From Rhizophagus irregularis (taxonomy: Eukaryota > Glomeromycota > Glomeromycetes > Glomerales > Glomeraceae), in NCBI RefSeq assembly GCF_026210795.1, contig NC_089446.1:992001-1056000 (forward strand): a stretch of DNA of 64,000 nucleotides, read 5' to 3'. Under the pieces are notes generated by a model. That model made no database searches. It was not told the DNA's origin and was given only the letters and a program-made list of their open reading frames with translations. Shown here piece by piece: positions 1 through 10,487 of this stretch. The translations under genes were made by a program, and so were the position numbers. Within the stretch, counting starts at the first letter, position 1, and the number at the start of each line of letters is the position of its first letter.

Positions 1-348
1 TAAAGAACTTGGCCCTAATAACCCCTTTCAAACAATGGCAACATTTCACATATATTACACGCGAGAACGTGATGCTAAATTTTGTAATGATCCTGGAATG
101 GAATATTTGGGGAAACTTAAAATTAGTCTACCGGGTAATTAATAAGTATTATTTATTTTATTTTGGATTTTGATTGACATTAATTTTTTTTATCATTAGA
201 TGTACATCTTGGTCTTAACAGACCTCTTAAATTTGGATTGTCGTTTGGTGAAATGGAAATAAAAGCTACTGCAAGAAATGCAACAAACGGGCAATGTTAT
301 TTAACTACTTTTGAAATAAATGAAGCAGAAAATGAAGAAAATAAATAA
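1..348 (+). CDS. Hsp70-like (HSPA12-type) protein, 3' end only
   Basis: Only the last part of this gene lies in the window. One exon runs from the left edge to 134 and, after a 65-nt GT-AG intron (135-199), the last exon runs 200-348 and ends in TAA. The frame starts at base 2 and reads the C-terminal beta region, with FHIYYTRE, DPGMEYLGKL, then DVHLG and SFGEMEIKATA, which every Hsp70-like gene here shares. Hsp70 B (6685-8925) is clearly the closest copy: both carry GPNNPFQT and end in the same two-exon arrangement. The substrate-side beta domain of Hsp70 proteins holds peptides, but the ligand of this branch is not known. It is convergent with the coiled-coil gene that ends at 471. Confidence 0.85.
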
Positions 349-470
349 TTTAATTTCATGCATATTTTCAAAATATTTATTCTGTTTCATTCGAATATAT
401 GTATTTATATTTATTTTTATTTAAATAAATTATTTAAACATTAATGTTAAAGACAAATTTATGACACGAA

Positions 471-2348
471 TTAAAAGATACCAAATATTTTATTTTTTTT
501 TTTTCCTTCAGCTTGCGGATCAACTTCCGAACCAGAATGTGATTGCGAGGTGGTTTGCGGACTAGACTGAGGTTGAGATTGCGAAGTCTGTGGAGGTTGC
601 AGAGTGGTTTGTGGGCTAGTTTGAGGTTGTGGAGTTTGCGGAATAGTTTGTGAACTAGTTTGAGATTGTGGGGTTTGCGGAGTAGTTTGTGGACTAGTTT
701 GAGGTTGTGGAGTTTGCGGAATAGTTTGTGGACTAGTTTGAGATTGTGGAGTTTGCGGAGTAGTTTGTGGGCTATTTTGAGTTTGCGGAGTAGTTTGTGG
801 ACTAGTTTGAGATTGTGGAGTTTGCGGAGTAGTTAGTGAACTAGTTTGATATTGTGGAGTTTGCGGAGTAGTTAGTGAACTAGTTTGAGGTTGTGGAGTT
901 TGCGGAGTAGTTAGTGAACTAGTTTGAGGTTGTGGAGTTTGTAGAGTAGTTTGTGGACTAGTTTGAGATTGTGGAGTTTGCGGAGTAGTTTGTGGGCTAT
1001 TTTGAGTTTGCGGATTAGTTTGAGGTTGAGGTTGCGGGTTAATATTGACTTCATGTTCAAGTTCTGGTCTGGGTTGTGTGTCGACATCCGGTTTAAATTC
1101 TGGTTTGGATTGTGTTTCTACCTCTGCTTTAAATTCTGATTTAGATGGCGCTTTTACATCCGATTGTGGTTGGTATTGCGAGTTGACGTTAAAGTTAGAT
1201 TCCGAATTTGATTGATTGTCGGCCTTATGTTTAGATTCCTGTTTAACATGTTTAGACTCTGATTTGGTTCGTTGCACTTTTTGAGGTAGTATAATTGCAT
1301 GCGTGTAAATTTTGCGTTTTATGTCATCATTCAATTCAATTCCTACTAGCGGAAATTTACAAATATCAACCTCGAAATCATCAAATTTATCATCATCCCA
1401 CATTCCATTCATTAAACCTGGATCTATTTTATCCTTATTCTGAAACCAATAAAACTGGCCTATAGGTTCCTGAGTTTGAATCCTAAAAAAAAAGATTCTA
1501 ATGACATCTAAAATTATATTAGCTGCTTTTTCTTCAATTTCTTTTTTCTTTATAGGATTTAAAATCTTGCGATATTGTTCCATTTCCTCATTAAGTTTAG
1601 TTTTGAACTTACTAACGAAGAAATGTTCATATGTTCCTTGTTCAATCATAATATTAGAAAATCCACGATTACCAAGTGCTGAGTAAATTTGTTGCCGCAT
1701 CTTTGTTGGTACAGCAAGGGTAATACTATCATTACCTTCACGAGTTTTACCAAATTCTTGTGTTAATATAATCAATTCTTCTGCTTTGTTTGCGATTAAT
1801 GCTTCAAGAGAATAAGGTTCATTAAAGTTTTTGGTATTGGCATATACAGAAAAATAACCGAAAATTGTTTCAAGAACGTGTCGTTGTATAGTTGCTTTAA
1901 TGATAGGTATATCAGAGGACGTTGAGGATAATCTAGTTTTACTTTTATATTTACTAAGAAGATTTTTTACGTTTTTGTAATTGATTTCTATATTTGGTCT
2001 TAGGTTTGTGACGTAAATTTCTAAATCATCTTGTAGACGTAAAATATCTTCCGTAAGTTGAACAGAATTATTTTTGTCATTGTCATTCAACCTAAAATTC
2101 GTTACATTTCCAAGTGCAGATTGATAATTGGAATTAATCCTTTCTAATTCTACACATCTTTCTTTTAATTTATTGTAATCAGTTAATAAAGAATTATAAT
2201 TTTCATTTAGTTTATTATAATTTTTATCTAGTGTACTATAAGAATCTTTTATCCTTTGTTCATTTTCTATATATCGTTGAAGATAAATTACAGCTTCTAA
2301 CGCTGTTTTGTCGTTTAATTCTGTATCGACATTATTATTGTTATTCAT
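471..2348 (-). CDS. Coiled-coil I: coiled-coil/core-domain protein with Pro-Gln-Thr repeat tail
   Basis: A single-exon gene of 625 aa; the ATG at 2346-2348 opens with a run of Asn. I do not recognise a named family, but five other intact copies in this window share its architecture. Residues about 25-75 are a predicted coiled coil. A YQSALG motif follows, then an NSVQL block near 95 and a conserved core to about 365. The core holds ATIQRHVLETIFGY, IRQQIY-type SALGNRGFSN, FRIQTQEPIGQFYW, a Trp-Asp-Asp-Asp motif and the closing EVDICKFPLVG plus YTHAIILP. After the core comes a low-complexity tail of 13-residue Pro-Gln-Thr-Ser repeats and a basic end. The tail is unlike any other copy. It has no signal peptide or membrane segment, so it is probably cytoplasmic or nuclear. 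It is divergent from Hsp70 A across 436 bp. Function unknown; a scaffold role is inference. Confidence 0.85.
   Translation of the reverse strand: MNNNNNVDTELNDKTALEAVIYLQRYIENEQRIKDSYSTLDKNYNKLNENYNSLLTDYNKLKERCVELERINSNYQSALGNVTNFRLNDNDKNNSVQLTEDILRLQDDLEIYVTNLRPNIEINYKNVKNLLSKYKSKTRLSSTSSDIPIIKATIQRHVLETIFGYFSVYANTKNFNEPYSLEALIANKAEELIILTQEFGKTREGNDSITLAVPTKMRQQIYSALGNRGFSNIMIEQGTYEHFFVSKFKTKLNEEMEQYRKILNPIKKKEIEEKAANIILDVIRIFFFRIQTQEPIGQFYWFQNKDKIDPGLMNGMWDDDKFDDFEVDICKFPLVGIELNDDIKRKIYTHAIILPQKVQRTKSESKHVKQESKHKADNQSNSESNFNVNSQYQPQSDVKAPSKSEFKAEVETQSKPEFKPDVDTQPRPELEHEVNINPQPQPQTNPQTQNSPQTTPQTPQSQTSPQTTLQTPQPQTSSLTTPQTPQPQTSSLTTPQTPQYQTSSLTTPQTPQSQTSPQTTPQTQNSPQTTPQTPQSQTSPQTIPQTPQPQTSPQTTPQTPQSQTSSQTIPQTPQPQTSPQTTLQPPQTSQSQPQSSPQTTSQSHSGSEVDPQAEGKKKNKIFGIF
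570..1035 (-). repeat. Tandem 39-nt coding repeat (Pro-Gln-Thr-Ser tail)
   Basis: About ten imperfect copies of a 39-nt unit (13 codons, type TPQTPQPQTSSLT) lie in the 3' part of the coiled-coil I gene. Some units are shortened to 10 codons (TPQTQNSPQT) and one junction is longer. The units stay in frame, so length changes do not break the protein. This makes the copy number likely to vary between strains or nuclei. Confidence 0.85.
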
Positions 2349-2784
2349 ATTTTCAACAATAATATGATGTTTTTTATATAAAAAAAATTTAAAAATAAAA
2401 TTTGTTAGACATTTTATATTTCAATTTAGATAAAGTAGTAACACATAATTTATATTTTCATGTAATGCAAAATATATCAATGAAATTTATTAAATAGCAA
2501 TTATAAAGATTAGATACAAATCAAATTAACCCGTTTTGAGAAATCGATTTTATACAACGAACGTAATGTTTATCACAGAAATCCGGCAAAATAACTTTCC
2601 GACAAAATAAAGTTGAACCATTGTAACAGGTAATAAAAAAAAAAGTTCTAAATGTAATTATGTGATAAGATCGAGTTCAAGTGTATTACACTATTACTGT
2701 TATAAAATAAGCTTCATATATATATAACATATATAAATGTGTTGGTCGCTGTTTAATTTTTAATCATAGTAAACGTCTTCTAAA
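2349..2784. promoter_or_regulatory. Divergent intergenic promoter between coiled-coil I and Hsp70 A
   Basis: This 436-bp spacer serves two divergent genes. About 210 bp of it (2518-2730) is recognisably the same sequence as 10972-11165, the spacer of the duplicate pair coiled-coil II/Hsp70 C. The best conserved part is TAATTATGTGATAAGATCGA at 2655-2674, which includes a GATA-type site (TGATAAG). A TATA-rich stretch (2714-2738) sits about 50-70 bp before the Hsp70 A start. On the other strand a TATATAAAA-like stretch sits near 2370-2380, about 25-30 bp before the coiled-coil I start. The assignment as promoter is inference from position and conservation. Confidence 0.6.
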
Positions 2785-5022
2785 ATGTCATGGACAAATG
2801 ATATTCGTGTCGTGGTTGGTTTAGGTAAATAATAATATGGAATTTTTCTCCTTATTAGCAAAGTAAATACGTTATTGTAATAATTTTTTTTTTTTATATT
2901 CATGATAATTTTCTAGATTTTGGAACCACTTATTCGGTAAATTGATTAATCAACTACGATTACTTTATTTTATCCAGACATTTTATTAATACTGGATTCA
3001 ACATAGGGATTTACATATTGCCACACTTCTAACAAAAATTTGCGCACTCATGATGTTTGGCCTGGAAATATGGTACACTTTTTTTTTTAATTCTTCGTCT
3101 TATTAAATTTATTTTTTTATAATTTTCTAATATTTCTTAAAATCCATTAAAAGGCTGATTTAAAAACTAATACAGTATTATTATACGATGATGAACTTGA
3201 AAATGTCGAAAAATGGGGACAGCCCGCATTATCCAAACGTCCGAATAGGAGAAGGGCCGAAAATAAACCAGTGAAATTATTTAAATTGCATTTAGGTAAT
3301 TTACAAGAAAATCTTAAACCTAAACTCCTAGTTGAATATAAGAAAGCAATTACTGATTATCTTCGCGAAATTGGAAAGGTAAGCTTTAAAACATCAAGTT
3401 TCGAAAATTTTGATATATGATTAAAAATTTTTTCTTATGACGCTTAAAAAGGTGATTAAAGAAACGGTTACGAACACTTGGACTGGACTAGATTTTATGG
3501 AAAATGTTCTCTTGGTTCTTACTGTTCCCGCAGAATATTCTGAAAAATCAAAAGCAACGATGAGGGAATGTATATTCAATGCCGGTTTAATTGGCAATAA
3601 ATCTTCGGAAAAATTGCAATTTACTACGGAACGTGAGTAGAAAAAAGGTTATTAATAAAACTGAATGACTATAATTTCATTTTTTTTTTTTTAATTTTAT
3701 TAGCCGAAGCCGCAGCGATTTATTGCATGGAAAATATTTTGAGAGAACACGACCTAGATATTAGTGGAAGTATGTACACGTGAAAATAAACGATATTGTT
3801 CTAATTTTTACTCATTTAAAATCTTATTTTTTTTCCGAAATTGTTAGCAAATTTTATGATCGTCGATTGTGGAGGTGGCACAGTAGATTTAACAACACGA
3901 CAAGTAGATGGAAATCAATTAGGTGAAATTACGGAAAGGGCAGGGGATTATTGTGGAAGCACTTTTATTGAAGGTGAATTTATAAAATTTCTACGACGTA
4001 AAGTTGGAGAGAATGCCATCAAATTATTAGAAGAAAACCATTATGGACAGATGCAATTTATGATTCAGAAATTTTGTGAATATGCAAAAATACCATTCAC
4101 AGATGATCCAAGATTTTCTTATATTATGGATCTTGAAGAAGTTTCACCTGCTTTATTACAATACGTAACAGATGATGTTCGTGATTCCTTGGAAGAGAAC
4201 GAATTGTCAATTAAACTTGATTATGAGGCAATGAAATCAATGTTTAATCCTGTTGTCGAAAAAATTATACGTTTGATTCGTAAACAACTTGAAAATTCTC
4301 GTAAAAAATGTTCAGCAATGTTTTTAGTTGGGGGTTTTAGTCAATCAAGATATTTACAAAAAATGATCAAGAAAGAATTCGAAGAGGAAGTTGATAATAT
4401 TTCTGTTCCTTCAAATCCAATTGCTGCTATTTCGCGTGGTGCAGCAATTTATGGATTAAGTTTTAATGATAATGCTGAAAATTATAACAACATGGATGGA
4501 ATAAGATGCATTATAAGTTCTCGTATGTTGAAATTCACTTATGGTATTAAGACTATGTCAATATGGAGGGAAAATGATCCAGAAGAAAGAAAAATTTATG
4601 GTGGACTTATACACCGTTTTAGACCTGTTGCAAAACGTGGAACTACTCTTTCAGTTAATGAAGAAGTCACTGTTGATCATCTTCATCCTCTTATTCCTAT
4701 CCAAATTGGTGCTACTATTCCAGTTTATTATACAAAAGAATATGACGCAAAGTTCTGTGATGAACCTGGAATGGAATTGTTAGGGACACTCAAAGTTGAC
4801 CTTCCGGGTATGTTTTTATTTTAAGATAGTAGTCAGATTACTCAGATGATCATTTTCTTACAAGTTTTTATAAATTTATTCTTTATAGATCCGCATCTTG
4901 GTTATGAGAGATCTGTAACTTTTGGATTAAAATTTGGCAGAATGGAAATCACTGCAACCGCAAAGAATAATTTAAATGGCCAAAATTTTCAAATTTCTTT
5001 TGATATAGAAACCGAAAATTAG
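2785..5022 (+). CDS. Hsp70 A: HSPA12-type Hsp70-like ATPase
   Basis: An eight-exon gene of 563 aa. Exons: 2785-2824, 2917-2936, 3007-3072, 3154-3378, 3452-3632, 3704-3769, 3848-4807, 4889-5022; all introns are GT-AG and the phases join. Exons 1-2 give the phosphate-1 loop IRVVVGLDFGTTYS. The exon 5/6 junction rebuilds TEPEAAAIYC, the Hsp70 T-E-P motif with the catalytic Glu. Exon 7 starts with FMIVDCGGGTVDLTTR (phosphate-2) and continues with FLVGGFSQSRYLQ (adenosine motif) and AAISRGAAIYG (connect-2). CGGGTVDLT is typical of the HSPA12 branch. The beta domain is short and there is no lid or EEVD. ATP binding and hydrolysis are expected from the intact motifs; the client is unknown. It is nearly the twin of Hsp70 C. 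The ATG starts a first exon of 40 nt, as in most copies. Confidence 0.9.
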
Positions 5023-5134
5023 TTTTTATATAAATAAATATTTTTACTAAAATAAAATATAATTATGAAGATAAAGATAATAAATTTCGAAAAGTACAAT
5101 AATTAAAAAATAAAAAAAATTTTTTATTGTTAAG

Positions 5135-5995
5135 GTTGATTTCGGTAAACCCTAGCATGTGTGATTCACATATTTCGTCAAGATCATCTTCCTCCCATCT
5201 ACCAGTCATTTAAGTTTGGGTTTATTTTAATATTTTAATAATATTCTCAAAAAATTTAATATCAGGTACTGGTTCTACGAAACCAAAACATTCTTAATAC
5301 ATCTCTATTTGGTAATATAATCCTCCAGAGAATTTTGTAAACTTATATCATTTTTGAGTGTAACTGAATTATTTTTGATAATCGAAAATTAGTTGCAGCT
5401 GCAAGAGCATTATAAAATATAGCATTTTCTTCTCTTAATATAATATTATAATGCATCCTTTCTTTGAATCTCTCTAGCAAATCCTTGAATTATATTATCC
5501 TTTTCTTTAATTATGCTATCATTTCCCTAAATTATTTTTAATTTTCTTAATTTCTTTATACTTTTGAATCCTTTAATTATGATGTCTTTTTCTTGAATTT
5601 CCTTATCCTTTCTTTGAATTCTTTCTTTCCTTGAGTCATTTCTTTCAGTCTTTAATTATACTGTCCTTTATTCGAATTATTTTTTCCTTTCTTGAATTTC
5701 TTTGTTTTTTCTTGAAATAAGTTATCTTCACCTTGAATTAAATTATCCGTTTATACTTAAATCTTTTTCTTGAATTACAATATTTTTTTTCTCTAAAGTT
5801 TTTACTAATAACAAATAATTTAGAGTTATGGTCATTTAAGTCACAAATTTTTTCAGTTCCTACTTACATTATATTATTGTATTTTGTAAATCTTCACAAT
5901 ACTTGATCACAAAGCGTTTCAGAAAATTTTAATTCCTCGTTAAGTTTAAAAGGATTATATCATAATTTGACTGATAGTTTGTAACTTCGGATGAA
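5135..5995 (-). pseudogene. Coiled-coil family pseudogene
   Basis: No long frame survives, but the minus strand matches the family throughout. 5140-5330 aligns with the 3' end of coiled-coil III (CATGTGTGATT, the WEDD region, GGTACTGGTTCT) with a gap of roughly 50 bp near the beginning and several smaller changes. 5440-5990 is a decayed run of the IQEKD-type repeat seen in coiled-coil V, and its far end matches the start of coiled-coil V. It therefore looks like a chimera of two subtypes, or an older ancestor of both. It occupies the same place after Hsp70 A (113 bp away, tail to tail) that coiled-coil III occupies after Hsp70 C. Confidence 0.8.
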
Positions 5996-6684
5996 TCTTG
6001 AAGAGAAAAAAACCAATCCTTAAATAACTGATTGCCCTACATAAATGAACTAACTCCAATGTGATGCGAATCACAATGATTCGTCATGTTTTTTTTACAC
6101 GTCCTAATCAAATTTGATCTAATTATAAACTGAGTTTATATTTTATTCAATTTTTAAAATATTTTGCTGATAAAAATTGACTAAATTTCAATTTACAGTT
6201 ATTGATTATGTAAGTGGAATTTCGATATTATAGAAATCATCTCATTGAATACTGTAGAGTAGGATCGATTGCTGATTAAGATTTAGCGCGCAAATTTCTC
6301 GGCTTAATCTCGGTCCGAGTTGAGACCATATAGAAACATCGTAAAAACCAAAATGGAAACAATCAATTCAATTTTATCACGTTTCACACACTTCATATCA
6401 AAGATAAAACTATGCTGTACGCTATAAATAACACACAATAAATTAGTTTCTTAGTATTGTTTATTGAAGTTGGATTTGTCGTGTTCCCAAACTTTAAAAT
6501 AAAGTTTTTTGCTTTACGCATTTTATACTGATTAACGGATAAAAAATTCCATTTAACACGTGATTCAATTATCTTATATATAAGATGTATAAGATGACGT
6601 TTACTGTGACAGTACGCTTACCTTAAATTAACGGTACGAAATAAGAAATATTTAATTTTTTTTGTTAGATAACGTACTGCAATT
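5996..6684. promoter_or_regulatory. Upstream region of Hsp70 B
   Basis: AT-rich spacer between the coiled-coil pseudogene and Hsp70 B. The clearest element is a perfect 16-nt palindrome, ATCTTATATATAAGAT (6571-6586), with a TATA core about 100 bp before the Hsp70 B start. An ACGTG-type site (AACACGTGATTC) lies near 6557. I saw no coding sequence. Promoter function is inferred from position. Confidence 0.45.
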
Positions 6685-8925
6685 ATGTCGTTGGAAAATG
6701 TTCAAGTAATTGTTGGTATAGGTGATTATTTATCCAAATAACAACGCAAGCGATATAAATTCTTTAAAACAAATTTTTAACGCAAATAATTTAATTTTTT
6801 TTATACTAAAGATTTTGGGACCACATTTTCTGTAATACATACTTCCTTATTACTGGTTGCTATATCAGTTTTAAATAAACGTTAACGCATGTTCAATTTG
6901 TAAATTTATAGGGATTTTCTTATTGCCACGTAGTATCGAGAGATAATATTGTTACGAATGATAGATGGGATGAAATTACTGGTCAATTTAAAACAAATAC
7001 AGTTCTTCAATATGACAATGAATTTGATAAAGTAATTAAATGGGGGATTCCAGCTTTAGCTAAACGACAAGGTCGAAGGAATGACAACATTGGGACAAAC
7101 CCAGTTGAATTGTTTAAATTATGTTTAGGTAACTTAGAAGAAAATTTAAAACCTAAACTTCCAGTAAATTATAAAAAGGCTATTACGGATTATCTTAGAG
7201 AAATGGTGAAGGTAATAACAAAAAGTAGTTTTAGATTTTTTTTTTATAAAATATAATATTTATATATCAAATTTTTTTTTTTTGAAGTTAATTAAAGAAA
7301 AAATTGAATCCCATTGGGAAGATCTGAACATATTCGAAGAAGTTCTTTTCGTACTTACAGTTCCTGCAGAATATTCTGAAAAAGAAAAAGCAGTAATGAG
7401 AGATTGTGCATATAAAGCTGGTTTAATTAATGTAAAAAGCACAGACTTATTACAATTCACTACTGAACGTATGTTGATTCATTAGCTAAATTTATTCAAA
7501 TTAGAGTTGCCAAATCATTTATTTTTTTTTTTGTATTGTAGCCGAAGCTGCTGCGGTTTATTGTATGGAACATTGTTTAAAAGAACACGATCTAAGCGAT
7601 ACAGATAGTGCAGAAAGTGAGTATTTGCAAGCTCGAAATTAATTAATTTGCACTTAGGCAGTGATATTAACCGCTATACAATTGTAAAATGTTACGATTA
7701 GCAACTTTCATGATTGTAGACTGTGGAGGGGGGACCGTAGATTTAACAACTCGGAATATTGTTGGTAAAGATGTTGGAGAAATTACTGAACGATCAGGTG
7801 ATTATTGCGGAAGCTCATTTGTCGATCAAGCATTTCTCGAGCATCTAAAAACTATATTAGGTCACTTTGCAATTGATAAATTAAAAGAAAATCATTACAA
7901 ACAATTGCAATATATGGTTCAAAAATTTTGTCGACAGGCTAAATTTCTTTTCACAGGCGAAGACAGAAATTTTAAATATGAATTAGATATTTTGGACACA
8001 GCACGTGAATTGCAGCAATATGTAACTGGAGATGCTAAAGAATTGATGGAATCAAAGCAATGGTTAATTAATATTAATTATAACGAAATTAAGTCAATGT
8101 TCGATCTAGTTGTTAAAAGAATTCTAAAATTGATAGAAGTGCAACTTGAAAATTGCAATAAAGAATGTTCGATAATGTTCTTGGTTGGAGGATTCAGTCA
8201 GTCAATTTATTTGCAAAAAAAAATTAGAGAAAAGTTTAAGGATGTAGTGAAAATTATTACACTTCCTACACATCCTATTGCATCAGTAGTTCGTGGTGCT
8301 ACATTATACGGCTTAGGATTGTATGATAATGTTAATAATATAGATAGCGATGTACGACTTAAATTAACGACTCGCATATTAAAATTTACTTATGGTATTA
8401 AAATATTTGATAAATGGAAAAAAAGTGATCCTATAGAAAGAAAAACTCCTAAAGGAGAAATAATTAAATTCCTTCCTATTGAAGGCGCTACGAAAGGAAA
8501 AGAAGTCAAAATTGACGAAGATGTTATTGTAGATAATCTTCTTGGTCCTAATAATCCTTTTCAAACAGCGGCAACATTTCACGTATATTACACACGAGAA
8601 GCTAATGCTAAATATTGTGACGAACCCGGAATGGAATATTTGGGAAAACTTAAAATCAATCTTCCAGGTAATCAGCATTATTTAAACAATGCTAGTAACA
8701 AACTAACAATTAATACATTCTCGCTGTAAAATACGAACGCAATTAACCATATTATTTGTCTTGCATTAAAATATTTTTTCGTCATCAGATGTACATCTTG
8801 GTTATAACAGACCTCTTAAATTTGGATTATCATTTGGTAGAATGGAAATAAAAGCTACCGCAAGATATACAATAAACGGGCAAAGTCGTCTAACTACTTT
8901 TGAGATAGATATAGAAGATGATTGA
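6685..8925 (+). CDS. Hsp70 B: HSPA12-type Hsp70-like ATPase
   Basis: A seven-exon gene of 571 aa: 6685-6721, 6812-6831, 6912-7211, 7288-7468, 7542-7616, 7702-8667, 8789-8925. It lacks the intron that splits exons 3 and 4 in copies A and C, and it keeps the last intron that copies D-J lack. Motifs are VIVGIGxDFGTTFS-like across exons 1-2, TEPEAAAVYC at the exon 4/5 junction, FMIVDCGGGTVDLTTR, MFLVGGFSQSIYLQ and ASVVRGATLYG. The beta region carries FHVYYTREANAKYCDEPGMEY. All nucleotide-contact motifs are intact, so ATPase activity is likely. Its left partner, the coiled-coil pseudogene, is dead. It converges on coiled-coil II with 164 bp between stops. It is the closest relative of the partial gene at the left edge. 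Confidence 0.88.
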
Positions 8926-9089
8926 TTTATAACTATACAAGTATTTTCAGAGTATTTACAGTATATATTTAAATTTCATTTGAATACACGAGTATATGTA
9001 TGTATTTATTCTTATTATTAAAATAAAATTATATTAATAAATTACGAGACAAGTTTAGAAAAGAACTTTTTTAGTTTTTTTTTTTTCCC

Positions 9090-10487
9090 TCATTTTTCAT
9101 CAACTTGCGTGGTCTCTAGATTAGGTTGCAACTGAGGGTTTTCTTCATTTTCCTCCGGACCAGATTGCGATTGCGATTGAGAGCTTTCCTCATTTTTCTC
9201 CGGACCGGGTGGTGATTGCGATTGTGAGTTGATGTCAGATTGTTTTGATGGAGATCGATAATATACATCGTATTTAGGCTGCTCTGATTGAGATTGCGAG
9301 TAGACCGTTTTAGTCAGATTACTCGGCAATGAATCAACTTCCCGAGGATATATAATAGCATGCGTGTAAACTTTGTGTTTTAAATGATTATTTAATTCAG
9401 TTCCTATCAATGGGAATATACAGATGTCAACTTCAAGATCATCAAACCTATCATCATCCCACGTACAATTCATTAAACTTGAATCTATTTTATCCTTATT
9501 CTGAAACCAATGAATCTGGCCTATAGGTTCCTGAGTTTGAATCCTAAAACAAAAGATTCTAATGACATCTAAAATTATATTAGCCGCTTTTTCTTCAATT
9601 TCTCTTTTCCTTGTAGTATTTAAAATCTTACGATATTGCTCCATTTCTTCGTTGAGTTTAGTTTTGAAATTATAAATGAAGGCATGTTCATGTGTTTCTT
9701 GTCCAATTGTAACATTAGAAAGTCCTCGATTTCCAAGTGACGAATAAATTTGTTGTCTTATTTTTACGGGCACAGTAGGGGTAATGCTATCATTACCTTC
9801 ACGAGTCAATCCAAATTCTTGTGTTAATAAAATCAATTCTTTTGCTTTGTCCGAAATTAGTGCTTCAAGAGAATAAGGTTTATCGAAGCTTTTGTGAGTG
9901 GTATACACAGAAACATACCCGAAAATTATTTCAAGAACGTGACGTTGTAAAACTGCTTTAATGAGGGGTATATCGGAGGGATTTGAGGTTATCCTTGTTT
10001 CGCTTCCATATTTACTAAGGAGATTATTTACGTTTTTGTAATTGATTTCTATATCCGGTCTTAGGTTTGTAACATAAAATTCTAAAGCATCTTGTAAACT
10101 TAAAATGTCGTCTTTAAGTTGAACTGAATTATTTTTATCATTGTCATCAAACCGAAAATTTTTTGTTTCTCCAAGTGCAGATTGATACTTTGATACTCGT
10201 TGTTTCAAGTTAGAATTAATTTTTTCTAATTCCTTATATTTTGCTTCAAGATTTTGTTTTTCAACTAATAAAGAATTAAAGCTTTCCATTAGTTTATTAT
10301 GAGAAACTTGATCATTCAAACTCTTTACATTATCTTCTTCAGGCTTTTTTTCATTGTTTTCTTCTGTGATATATTTATAAAGATAATTTATAATTTTTAA
10401 GGCTGATTTCTTATCTAACTTATCTAAATTTACAAAGCAATCATCGACATTATTGTTGGTAAAAGTAATTGGTAGATTAGGATTCAT
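9090..10487 (-). CDS. Coiled-coil II: coiled-coil/core-domain protein
   Basis: A single-exon gene of 465 aa with ATG at 10485-10487. A coiled coil spans about residues 40-105 (heptad-rich KLMESFNSLLVEKQNLEAKY). YQSALG follows, then the NSVQL block and the conserved core to about 380: VLQRHVLEIIFGYVSVY, KIRQQIYSSLGNRGLSN, FRIQTQEPIGQIHW, WDDDRFDD, VDICIFPLIG and VYTHAIIYP. The C-terminal 75 residues are Ser-Gln-Pro-Glu rich, with two short near-identical segments (SQSQSGPEENEE type). In core sequence it is the nearest copy to coiled-coil I, but its tail is different and much shorter. It is divergent from Hsp70 C across 763 bp and convergent with Hsp70 B. No known domain is recognised; function unknown. 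Confidence 0.85.
   Translation of the reverse strand: MNPNLPITFTNNNVDDCFVNLDKLDKKSALKIINYLYKYITEENNEKKPEEDNVKSLNDQVSHNKLMESFNSLLVEKQNLEAKYKELEKINSNLKQRVSKYQSALGETKNFRFDDNDKNNSVQLKDDILSLQDALEFYVTNLRPDIEINYKNVNNLLSKYGSETRITSNPSDIPLIKAVLQRHVLEIIFGYVSVYTTHKSFDKPYSLEALISDKAKELILLTQEFGLTREGNDSITPTVPVKIRQQIYSSLGNRGLSNVTIGQETHEHAFIYNFKTKLNEEMEQYRKILNTTRKREIEEKAANIILDVIRIFCFRIQTQEPIGQIHWFQNKDKIDSSLMNCTWDDDRFDDLEVDICIFPLIGTELNNHLKHKVYTHAIIYPREVDSLPSNLTKTVYSQSQSEQPKYDVYYRSPSKQSDINSQSQSPPGPEKNEESSQSQSQSGPEENEENPQLQPNLETTQVDEK

Noticed and set aside
570-1035. Possible satellite or minisatellite unrelated to a gene
   Set aside because: The repeat keeps one open frame and belongs to the coiled-coil I protein.
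951-1139. Plus-strand frame opposite the coiled-coil I tail
   Set aside because: It is a shadow of the Pro-Gln-Thr repeat; the composition follows the repeat and there is no family match.
4541-4783. Alternative plus frame inside exon 7 of Hsp70 A, and the similar one at 12965-13207 in Hsp70 C
   Set aside because: It exists in both only because the sequences are homologous; it overlaps conserved Hsp70 coding in the correct frame.
8379-8678. 99-aa minus frame opposite Hsp70 B, and 104 aa opposite Hsp70 F (40960-41274)
   Set aside because: They lie fully within conserved Hsp70 exons on the other strand and have no independent support.
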